This document shows positions 16,053-23,114 of a stretch of 64,000 bases of DNA, in pieces. The position numbers were made by a program, and so were the translations under genes. Where the stretch lies: contig JACPDY010000079.1 of NCBI GenBank assembly GCA_016183775.1, positions 1 to 64,000 on the forward strand, in the 5' to 3' direction. The notes under the pieces are model-generated. The model ran no database searches and was not told where the DNA came from. It saw nothing but the letters and a program-made list of their open reading frames with translations. Origin of the DNA: Bacteroidota bacterium. Lineage in GTDB: Bacteria > Bacteroidota > Bacteroidia > JABDFU01. Each line of letters begins with the position of its first letter. The stretch's first letter is position 1.

Positions 16053-16802
16053 TCAATAATCTCCCGCTGATAATCCCCCATCTACAATGAGGTTGGTGCC
16101 GGTGATCCATTTGGAAGCATCGGAAAGAAGAAAAATGATGGCATTGGCAATATCAACAGGTTCGCCAAAACCCAACGGATATTTCTTTTCGTGTAAAGCC
16201 ATCGTTTCTTTACTTACCATTTGCTCTGCGCTATTGAAAAGTTCCGTTTTTACCATTGAAGCGTTGATCGTGTTCGCGCGGATCTTTTGCGCAGCACACT
16301 CAAGAGCGAGTACCTTTGTGAATACATCGACGCCTGCTTTGCTTCCGCAGTATAATGCTCCACCCAGATGTCCGAACCGGCTGGAGATGGAAGACATAAA
16401 TACGATTGAGCTGCCTTTGCGCATTTTTTTTGATCTGAGAAGCTTACTCGTTAACAGAACGGGTGCTGTGTAGTTTATGCCGAACATTTCGTCCAGATGC
16501 TTTTCTGTAATGAACTTTATCGGAAGCGGACGTACAATCCCCGCGCTATGAACAATTCCATTCAACTCCGGCATTTCAGAGATCAATGCATTAAGTTCTT
16601 CTTCTTTTGTGAGGTCGGCAATGATCATTTGGTGGCCTTTTCCCTCCAGCTGATCAAATGTTTGTTGAAGGTTTTGTTTATTTCTGGCAGTTATGACCAG
16701 CCGTGCTCCCAATTTGCTGCTACTGATGGCAGCCTGTCTGCCAATTCCGGAAGAGGCTCCGCATACAAGTATTTTTTTATCGTTCAGTGAAAAGCTGTTC
16801 AT
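16053..16802 (-). CDS. SDR oxidoreductase, FabG-like
   Basis: 249 residues, the usual FabG length. The cofactor motif is CGASSGIGRQ near residue 14, HSAGIVRP replaces NNAG near 85, the catalytic Ser is in MSSISSRFG near 135, and YCGSKAGVD gives the YxxxK pair near 150. VITARNKQN after strand 2 has a basic residue that fits NADPH. The C-terminal GTNLIVDGGLSAGDY is typical of 3-oxoacyl-ACP reductases. With two KAS III enzymes and an ACP in the same operon, reduction of a 3-oxoacyl-ACP to the 3-hydroxy form is the simplest role. It starts 12 bp after the KAS III stop. Confidence 0.87.
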   Translation of the reverse strand: MNSFSLNDKKILVCGASSGIGRQAAISSSKLGARLVITARNKQNLQQTFDQLEGKGHQMIIADLTKEEELNALISEMPELNGIVHSAGIVRPLPIKFITEKHLDEMFGINYTAPVLLTSKLLRSKKMRKGSSIVFMSSISSRFGHLGGALYCGSKAGVDVFTKVLALECAAQKIRANTINASMVKTELFNSAEQMVSKETMALHEKKYPLGFGEPVDIANAIIFLLSDASKWITGTNLIVDGGLSAGDY

Positions 16803-16814
16803 TTATGATCTGTG

Positions 16815-17870
16815 TTAAATTTCCAATACAGGTAAAGTAATGATCTTATTTGTTTTTACAGATACCGCGCCCCAGGAGAGCCCAACACCGAAACCGGCAC
16901 ATACAATAGATAATGGTTTGCTGCTTATCTCGTTTCTCAACTCGGAAATGATGGTGAGAGGGATGGAAGCGGAACTTGTATTCCCATATTTTTTAATGGA
17001 GTGAGGAACTTTTTCCGGCGCAATGCCTAATTTTTTTCTGATGGTTTCATTGATAAGCAAATTAGCCTGGTGAAATATGAAATAGTCATAATCTTTTTCC
17101 GTAGTATGTGTATCCTTAAATAAAGTATGGATTAGCGAAGGAACTGTAGTCAGGGAAAAGTTAAACACATCAATACCATTAAGCGCCAAATTAAGACTGC
17201 GTCGGGTGATTCCGTCGCTTATTTTTTGCAGGACCAGGGAGTCTTCCGTGATCCGGTTCCTGCTGCCACCATCCGGAACTATGATCGCGTTAAAACCGCT
17301 GCCATCACTGTTAAGATTGAAATTCATAGGAGCCGCATTTTTATCTGATTCCAAAGCAGTAACGGTTCCGGCATCTCCAAACAGGGGATAAGTACTTTTG
17401 TCTTCTTTTGAGCAAATGATGGATGAAACATCACCAGCCATCAATAACCCTTTTTTAATACCCGAACTATTCATCAGGCCTGCAATTATAGACAAACCGT
17501 AAACAAACCCGGAACAGCCAAGTCCGACATCGAATGCCAGGCAGCTCTTAGGCAGACCGAGCCTGTCCTGCAAAATAACGGCAGTAGCCGGCAAATAATA
17601 GTCACCTGATTGGGATACAAAAACAAGCAGGGAAATATCTTCCCGTTTCCAGTTCAACTCATTCAATAATTTATCTGTGGCCTCAAAACACAGATCAGAA
17701 GTGGCCATTCCTGCGGGGACAATCCTTCTTGTCTCCACACCTATGGTTTTTATCAGCATTTTCCGGTCTTTCTCAGGGATAAGATCACAATCCCAGTTGC
17801 TTTCCGAATTTTTTGGAACTGCAGCGGCCATGCCAGCGATTCTTACACCTGAGATTGAAAATGAGGCCAT
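16815..17870 (-). CDS. 3-oxoacyl-ACP synthase III-like (KAS III), second copy of the cluster
   Basis: 351 residues. The full catalytic triad is visible: Cys in DVGLGCSGFVYGLS (about residue 118), His in FHQANLLINETI (about 265) and Asn in KYGNTSSASIP (about 295). KAS III enzymes condense acyl-CoA with malonyl-ACP; divergent members load or transfer acyl groups in natural-product and polysaccharide pathways. It is clearly different from the other KAS III in the operon (20467-21492), with matching motifs but low overall identity, so two separate condensations or one condensation plus one transfer are likely. The SDR gene follows within 12 bp. A 117-bp gap with an imperfect hairpin separates it from the methyltransferase. 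Confidence 0.88.
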   Translation of the reverse strand: MASFSISGVRIAGMAAAVPKNSESNWDCDLIPEKDRKMLIKTIGVETRRIVPAGMATSDLCFEATDKLLNELNWKREDISLLVFVSQSGDYYLPATAVILQDRLGLPKSCLAFDVGLGCSGFVYGLSIIAGLMNSSGIKKGLLMAGDVSSIICSKEDKSTYPLFGDAGTVTALESDKNAAPMNFNLNSDGSGFNAIIVPDGGSRNRITEDSLVLQKISDGITRRSLNLALNGIDVFNFSLTTVPSLIHTLFKDTHTTEKDYDYFIFHQANLLINETIRKKLGIAPEKVPHSIKKYGNTSSASIPLTIISELRNEISSKPLSIVCAGFGVGLSWGAVSVKTNKIITLPVLEI

Positions 17871-17887
17871 GGTTAGTTATTGGTTGT

Positions 17888-17928
17888 TAGTTGTCTGTTG
17901 TTGGATGGATTCCAACAGCCGACAACAG
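17888..17928. repeat. Imperfect hairpin in the gap before the second KAS III gene
   Basis: Two 18-base arms (17888-17905 and 17911-17928) match at 14 positions around a 5-base loop. The left side is made of degenerate gttagttgt / gtctgttgtt words similar to the heptamer array at 2989. It lies 18 bp upstream of the KAS III start and could affect expression of the distal half of the operon. Confidence 0.6.
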
Positions 17929-17987
17929 TTCCAAACATATTCAAATCTACAAAAGAAGAAGCAAGGGCCCAAGGATTGGAAGGATAA

Positions 17988-18836
17988 TCATGGTTTTATG
18001 CAAACAATCAGGCAGCTGCCTCCAAAGGGAATACGCTCTTGTTTCCTTATCTTAACTAATTCCCAGTTGAGAATTGGCTTTAAAAATTTATCAAGTAAAG
18101 GGCTTTTTTTGTATTCGCTTTTTGGTTTATCGTGAATTGTCTGCTTTTTCTTCATTTTAAATAAAGAGGGGAGGGTTCTGAACAAAAAAATGGGTATTGG
18201 TAAAAAAGAGAAAAAATAAGTTTTATAGATAACTTTTAATCCTGAATCTTCCAGTTTTTTTTGAATTGTTTCGAGTGTATACCTTCTGAAATGGCCTGCA
18301 TAAACATCTTCAGCTGACCACAAAGACGGGTAAGCAGGTACCGTAATAAATGCTTTACCTCCGGGTTTAAGATAAAAAAATAGTTGATGTAGAAATTTTT
18401 CGTCTTTTTCAATGTGTTCTATTACATCAAAGAGACCTATGTTTGGCAATGTATTTTCTCGGAAATTGGCATCCACGAGGGAGGAACACACCAGGTTTTT
18501 CAGTCCTCTTTTTTTTGCGTTGGCAATGCCTTGTCTGCCTGGTTCAACTAAGTATGTTTCAACACCTTCTTTTCCGAGTGCGGCTGAAACATAACCATTG
18601 CCGCCACCAATATCAAAAAATGCTTCATCAGTTGAGATGTGCTGCTTTACAGTTTCAACAATGCAGTTGTTTCTGTGTGTGAACCAAAAGAAATCATTAT
18701 TCTCTAATTCAAAACAATTGTCATTTGCGTTTTCAGGATAGGATATTTGCGTGTGGGATTTCGAATACCATATGTCATCTCTGTATTCAATATTTCCTGC
18801 AATTTGTGTTAAGTCCATTTGTGGGATAGGTGTCAC
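17988..18836 (-). CDS. Class I SAM-dependent methyltransferase
   Basis: 282 residues. Motif I is FFDIGGGNGYVSAAL (about residue 80), followed by TYLVEPGRQGIANAKKRG, then FDVIEHIEKDEKFLHQLFFYLKPGGKAFITVPAYP, the post-motif region of Methyltransf_11/23 types. ENNDFFWFTHRN upstream resembles methyltransferases found in polysaccharide and natural-product clusters. The acceptor is unknown. A GTG start overlaps the stop of the P450 gene (GTGA), pointing to coupled translation with it. The C-terminal part is hydrophobic (FFSFLPIPIFLFRTLP) and then basic. Confidence 0.87.
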   Translation of the reverse strand: MTPIPQMDLTQIAGNIEYRDDIWYSKSHTQISYPENANDNCFELENNDFFWFTHRNNCIVETVKQHISTDEAFFDIGGGNGYVSAALGKEGVETYLVEPGRQGIANAKKRGLKNLVCSSLVDANFRENTLPNIGLFDVIEHIEKDEKFLHQLFFYLKPGGKAFITVPAYPSLWSAEDVYAGHFRRYTLETIQKKLEDSGLKVIYKTYFFSFLPIPIFLFRTLPSLFKMKKKQTIHDKPKSEYKKSPLLDKFLKPILNWELVKIRKQERIPFGGSCLIVCIKP

Positions 18837-20149
18837 ATTTTTTTTATTCCCATCGTTAATGGTTCCTTGGGTCGAAGTGTAATTAAAGGACTTAATTTCA
18901 ATTGTCCCGATGATACCGGTTGTAATTTAAATTTTTGAGCGATCATTATTAATGAGGTAACCATACTCATGAATGCAAAATTATTGCCAATGCAGGTTCT
19001 GGGGCCTCCACCGAATGGGAAGTATATAAAATTGTTATTCAGATTTCTGTCCTTGAAACGTTCGGGGTTAAATACTTCAGGCTGCTCCCAGAATTTACCG
19101 CTTCTATGCATTACATAAGGAGAGAAGACAATAGCATCTCCCCGGCTGATCTTCAGATCGTCAATGCTATCATCCTGTATTGCGCTTCTGGAGATATACC
19201 AAACAGGGGGATACAGGCGCATGGATTCATTTATGATCTGATTCGTATAAGGTAAGTTTTTGAAATCTTCCGGAGATGGTGGTCTTCCATTGAGGAATTT
19301 GATTTCATTATAAAATTTATCAAGCACATTCGGATGGCCGTAAAGTAAATACAGTACAAAGGTTAAAGCGCTGGATGTGGTTTCCATACCTGTAAACAAA
19401 AGGGTCATAACTTCATCCAATAATTGTTTAGGCTCTATCTTTTGTTTTGTGTCGGCATACTCGGCATTCATCAGCATATCGAGAAGGTCGAAATGCGCGT
19501 CTTGTTTTTTCTTTCGTGATCCAATGATATCTGAAATAATACCTGACAATAATTCGGCATTTTTTTTCAACGATCGCAGATCCGGGATGCCTGAGACAGA
19601 GCCTAAAACACTTACCATGCTGGCAGCGGTTTCCTCTATTAAGGCGGCAGTAATAGTTTTGATTTTTTCCTCAATATTCTTCATGTCGTCGCTGAAAATA
19701 GTTTTTAGAATGATATCAAGATTCAATTCAACTATTTCAGAATATACATCTTCAATGACTGCGCTTTGTTTTGCTTCCCATTTTTGAAGGAGAGTCGCAG
19801 TACTGGCGATCATTTGTTTTGAAAAAGCAGCGAGGTGTTGCTTGTGAAAAAGCGGTTGAATAAGTCTTCTTTGTTTAAGCCATGATTCACCTTCGTTGGT
19901 GAGTAATCCTTTCCCAATAGAGATCTTGAGTACATCAAACTCTTTGCCTTTTAAATAATTGGCCGGATTTGTTTGTAAAGCATGTTTGGTCAGGTCGGGT
20001 GAGATCAGGTGGACAATATTCGCCTGTCCAACCTTAAACTGTGTAAAATTTAAATTTTTTTCGGAATCTTTTTGCAGAAAACTTAATGCAAAGCGGTTGA
20101 CTGCAGCGGCCTTTTCGGTTTTTTTTTTATCAGGGATAGTAATGGCCAT
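18833..20149 (-). CDS. Cytochrome P450
   Basis: 438 residues. The I-helix motif is LFTGMETTSSAL (about residue 258), the K-helix ExxR is in NESMRLYPP (about 312), and the heme loop is YFPFGGGPRTCIGNNFA with the axial Cys near 385. There is no N-terminal membrane anchor, so it is a soluble bacterial monooxygenase that needs separate ferredoxin partners, none of which are in the window. In this operon it most likely hydroxylates or desaturates the acyl intermediate carried by the nearby ACP, by analogy with ACP-dependent P450s; this is inference. It overlaps the methyltransferase gene. Confidence 0.93.
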   Translation of the reverse strand: MAITIPDKKKTEKAAAVNRFALSFLQKDSEKNLNFTQFKVGQANIVHLISPDLTKHALQTNPANYLKGKEFDVLKISIGKGLLTNEGESWLKQRRLIQPLFHKQHLAAFSKQMIASTATLLQKWEAKQSAVIEDVYSEIVELNLDIILKTIFSDDMKNIEEKIKTITAALIEETAASMVSVLGSVSGIPDLRSLKKNAELLSGIISDIIGSRKKKQDAHFDLLDMLMNAEYADTKQKIEPKQLLDEVMTLLFTGMETTSSALTFVLYLLYGHPNVLDKFYNEIKFLNGRPPSPEDFKNLPYTNQIINESMRLYPPVWYISRSAIQDDSIDDLKISRGDAIVFSPYVMHRSGKFWEQPEVFNPERFKDRNLNNNFIYFPFGGGPRTCIGNNFAFMSMVTSLIMIAQKFKLQPVSSGQLKLSPLITLRPKEPLTMGIKKM

Positions 20150-20214
20150 TTGTTAAGAAATGGTTTATGTGATCTGAAATTATAGATTCGCTGCAAGCCC
20201 AAAACCGGATAGAT

Positions 20215-20451
20215 CTACCCTTTTTTGGATTTAACGATATTGTAGATGTCCTGTATGGTAAGGGTGTTATTCAGGTCTTCACCGCTTAACATCACATCGT
20301 ATTCACTGTCAATAAAAGCGATAAGAATAAGTGCCTGCATGGAACTCCATCCCTCAATATCTTTATAACTTGTTGCAGGAACCAGGGTGCCCTTTTTAAC
20401 ATCATCAAATTCCGCTTCTATTTTTTCGATAAAGGTATCAATGCCATCCAT
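20215..20451 (-). CDS. Acyl carrier protein
   Basis: 78 residues and acidic. The phosphopantetheine attachment Ser lies in IEGWSSMQALILIAFIDSEYDV, which corresponds to the D-S-L/M helix II start of ACPs, although GWSS replaces the usual DSL. The C-terminal TIQDIYNIVKSK matches helix IV. It sits between the first KAS III and the P450, with 15 bp to the former, and is presumably the carrier on which the acyl group of this pathway is built. It is not a fatty-acid AcpP by sequence (no GADSLD). Confidence 0.85.
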   Translation of the reverse strand: MDGIDTFIEKIEAEFDDVKKGTLVPATSYKDIEGWSSMQALILIAFIDSEYDVMLSGEDLNNTLTIQDIYNIVKSKKG

Positions 20452-20466
20452 ACTCGGTAAAATTAT

Positions 20467-21492
20467 TTATAAAGTAATTATAGTTCCGGCCCAGGCGAAT
20501 CCTATTCCAAAACCTGCCAATACTATTTTATCTCCTTTTTTCGCTTTGCCGCTGTTAATGGCTTCTTTCAAAGCAATTGGAATAGAAGCCGAAACAGTAT
20601 TTCCGACTTCCTCAAGATACACAAAAAACTTCTCTTTGGGAATTCTTAATTTTTTACGTAACGTTTCGAGTAAAAATGCATTGGCCTGGTGAAAAATATA
20701 CAGATCAATTTTATCTTTCTCAAGTCCGGCTTTACTCAAAAGCGTATTCACCATAGCCGGAACTTCTTTAAGAGCAAAAATAAAAATCTCCCTGCCGTTC
20801 ATTTCCATAATGCCATGTTTCATGCCATCGACATTTTTATATTTATGAAGCCATTGCTCATCAATAGCTTCACGCACACCGCTGCTTTTAACAAGCATAT
20901 GTTTTGCCCCGCTGCCATTGCTTCCGAAAACAAACGGGCCTATTTTAGCTTCTTTACCTGTGTGTCCCTCGATAAGAGTTGCGGCAGCGCCATCACCGAA
21001 CAACATTCGTAATTCCAGGTCATCGGGGTGTATTACAAAACTGGGAACCTCGGCTGTTAGCAGCAATACTTTAGTCGCCTGGCCGCTTTCAATGAGTCCT
21101 TTTGCCACACTTAACCCATTTACAAAGCCTGTGCAACCCATTGGGATATCAATAGCGCCACTGTGTTTAGGTAAATTTAAACGATCCTGTAAGATATTGG
21201 CAGTCGCAGGAGCTTTATAATCAAGGCCTTCCGTGCACAGGAGCAGGAAGTCAACAGTTGCGGGGTCAATTTTGTATTCATCAAAAAGCTTAATAGCGCT
21301 GTAATAGGCCAGATCAGAACCCGGGATGCCGAAACTCCGGTCTTCTTCGCTAAGCGCTATATGCCTTGTTTTTATCCCCGATCGTTCAAATATATCTTCT
21401 TCTGTTGTATTTGGAAATAGTTTACACAAATCAGCATTGGTAAGCGTTTGCTCAGGCAGGTAATAACTGATGTGGCTGATATAGGACTTCAC
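20467..21492 (-). CDS. 3-oxoacyl-ACP synthase III-like (KAS III), first gene of the cluster
   Basis: 341 residues. Catalytic Cys in IPMGCTGFVNGLS (about residue 113), His in FHQANAFLLETLR (about 265) and Asn in EEVGNTVSASIP (about 295) are all present, so it should be an active condensing enzyme. The N-terminus SYISHISYYLPEQTLTN matches FabH-type proteins. It starts with GTG at 21492, 18 bases from a Bacteroidota-type promoter box. It is the first gene of ten tightly spaced minus-strand genes and is immediately followed by an ACP, its probable partner. Confidence 0.88.
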   Translation of the reverse strand: MKSYISHISYYLPEQTLTNADLCKLFPNTTEEDIFERSGIKTRHIALSEEDRSFGIPGSDLAYYSAIKLFDEYKIDPATVDFLLLCTEGLDYKAPATANILQDRLNLPKHSGAIDIPMGCTGFVNGLSVAKGLIESGQATKVLLLTAEVPSFVIHPDDLELRMLFGDGAAATLIEGHTGKEAKIGPFVFGSNGSGAKHMLVKSSGVREAIDEQWLHKYKNVDGMKHGIMEMNGREIFIFALKEVPAMVNTLLSKAGLEKDKIDLYIFHQANAFLLETLRKKLRIPKEKFFVYLEEVGNTVSASIPIALKEAINSGKAKKGDKIVLAGFGIGFAWAGTIITL

Positions 21493-21509
21493 TTTTGTGA
21501 ATCTTTTTG

Positions 21510-21517
21510 CAAAGATA
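21510..21517 (-). promoter_or_regulatory. Possible TAnnTTTG (-7) promoter box of the biosynthetic operon
   Basis: On the minus strand the sequence is TATCTTTG, an exact match to the Bacteroidota -7 consensus TAnnTTTG, ending 17 bases before the GTG start of the first KAS III gene. A TTTG further upstream is at about 28 bases, longer than the usual spacer, so the -33 element is uncertain. Confidence 0.35.
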
Positions 21518-21638
21518 GAGGAAAAAAAGTATGGATTATATGATTCAAAGCATAGTCAACTTATGTGCTTAAGATAGCTGTAGTGGAGGTGTTTCGGAGA
21601 CATTTGGCCATAAAATGACTTTACAACATAGTGTATCA

Positions 21639-21750
21639 GGGGGTGCAGTAAGGTTAATATTTACATTACAACCATTTTTGTCTTTGATATTTACAATGTA
21701 AGTTCCCGGCCAAAGCTGGTTCTTATACCTGTTTATGTCAGGCTGGTAGC
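21639..21750 (-). pseudogene. Remnant of a giant-gene C-terminal module (minus strand)
   Basis: Reading frame YQPDINRYKNQL then WPGTYIVNIKDKNGCN and VNINLTAP matches the last 40 residues of the giant proteins. It is damaged: the LCPG cysteine is Trp, the SYSWPDGY stretch is shortened, and two extra C bases push the stop out of frame. It lies directly against the stop codon of the broken helical-repeat gene. Confidence 0.85.
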
Positions 21751-22505
21751 TTAACGGAGTTTTAAATATTTCTTATACGTTTCTGCAATTTTTTTTCTTT
21801 CAATGTGTGTGTCTAGCCAGGCCATATATAGTTTATAGTCCAGTTCCATTAGTTCGGGCGTTTGGTTTTTAAGGACAATTAATCTTTTTTTGAACGTCGA
21901 AATGGTGTTTTTATACTCTTCTTTGTTTTCATAGTTTACATTCGACATATTTTGTATGCATTGGATGAAAAAGCGTTGAAATAAGTATGGCATTCTTTCC
22001 TTATTCAAAAAATGAAGCGTTGTTTTGGCCAGCGGGTCGATCCGATCGAAATGGCCTAACTCATAATGAATAATAATATTTCTGATCATAGCGTTGATAT
22101 AACTATCGGTACGGACCGGTTCCTCTCTATTTAAAATTTTATTGTTCCATAATAATGCTTTTTTAAAATCGGAAATGCCGAAATAAAGTATATACATGTT
22201 GGAGTAAAATACCAGGAGATATTCCGTTGAGATTTTAACCTGGTTTTTTTTCCATTCATCTTCCTGGTTTTTTATGTTATTGATGCCTTTTTCAAACTCT
22301 CCGGTAATGATACAACGATACATAAAAAGATTTTGCATAATTGCCGTTCTCCACTTTTCATCTTCTTTTGTTACTTTACTGCCGAATTTTTCCGGTATTC
22401 CATTTAACTGTTCCACTATCGAATCAAGTTTTGTTAACTCACCGGTTGTTACATATCTTCCGCAAAGATTATACAACACAGTTAAGTAAACATTGATACG
22501 CTCTG
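21751..22505 (-). pseudogene. 5'-truncated helical-repeat protein, copy 2
   Basis: About 250 codons match the second half of the paralogues at 419 and 45091. They start at NVYLTVLYNL (equivalent to NAYLSTFNNL, about residue 265 of copy 1), continue through IITGEFEKG, LLVFYSN, FKKALLWNNKILN and RNIIIHYELGHFD, and end with MELDYKLYMAWLDTHIERKK. The first half of the gene is missing. The open frame runs on upstream to 22584, but those 26 or so codons are only the antisense of a giant C-terminal module, so the junction is near 22505. No start signal is present and it is probably not functional as such. The remaining frame has no internal stop, so the break may be recent. Confidence 0.85.
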
Positions 22506-22746
22506 AAGTGTCATTATCAGCCCACCCATAGGCGTTCAATTCGTAAAAGGTACCGCCGGTTGTGCAGCTTGTGGCTGTAAGCAATGGATCATGATCACTG
22601 CTTCAGGAGGTACAAGCCCCTACAGTTATTCCTGGCCAAATGGTTACACGAGGAGATACCAGAATAAACTTTGTCCGGGCAACTACACCGTAAAGGTTAT
22701 CGATAAAAACGGATGTAGTGTAAATGTGATGGTAAGCGCGCCCTGA
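22505..22746 (+). pseudogene. Orphan giant-gene C-terminal module (plus strand)
   Basis: In the frame ending at TGA 22744-22746 the sequence reads SVIISPPIGVQFVKG, TAGCAACGCKQWIMI, TASGGTSPYSYSWPNGY, TRRYQNKLCPGNYTVKVID and KNGCSVNVMVSAP-stop. This is a complete copy of the cysteine-rich module that ends the six giant genes, including the SPP linker before it. There is a stop three codons upstream of the match and no gene in front, so it is cut off from its parent. It faces the opposite way to all intact giant genes of the window. Confidence 0.88.
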
Positions 22747-22809
22747 TTTTGATAGAATATTTTCTTCTAAAGAAGTGAGTTAATGTAGTATTAAGTGCTT
22801 TGCAATTTT

Positions 22810-22941
22810 TTACCGTGTTATAACAATTTTTGCGCGGATAAAATTGTTATTTATTCCCGTTACAAAGTAAATACCCGTACTTAAGTTATTAATTGTTACT
22901 GTATAATTAGTACTCCTGTCAATTGAGAATGTATTCATTGG
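22810..22941 (-). pseudogene. Remnant of a type A T9SS C-terminal domain
   Basis: The minus-strand frame reads MNTFSIDRSTNYTVTINNL, then STGIYFVTGINN and FIRAKIVITR-stop. The LSTGIYFV...KIVI pattern is the last 30-40 residues of type A sorting domains. No protein-coding sequence connects to it upstream, so it is a leftover of a deleted secreted-protein gene. Confidence 0.65.
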
Positions 22942-23046
22942 TCAGTAAATAAACTGCCAATAAAAATCCGGCTCTGTTTATATAATACCGATGCTATATA
23001 TAATTTAGGAGTCCGATTAAAAACTGTGTTCTCCTTTCGATCGGCA

Positions 23047-23085
23047 TTATACCATTGGACTATTTTATATTTATGAATGGTATAA
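23047..23085 (-). terminator. Hairpin downstream of the 23115-26660 gene
   Basis: ttataccatt (23047-23056) and aatggtataa (23076-23085) form a perfect 10-bp stem with a 19-base loop, 29 bp after the stop codon of the giant gene on the minus strand. There is no strong T run after it. Confidence 0.5.
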
Positions 23086-23114
23086 CCTGGTTTTAACAAA
23101 TTATTTCTTTCAAT

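Noticed and set aside
22505-22584. First 26 codons of the 21751-22584 open frame as part of the helical-repeat protein
   Set aside because: They are the exact antisense of the plus-strand C-terminal module and do not match the paralogues.
21639-22746. Inverted modules as an active invertible DNA switch
   Set aside because: The left copy is clearly decayed, the two copies match poorly at DNA level, and no site-specific recombinase gene is nearby; ordinary homologous recombination debris explains it better.
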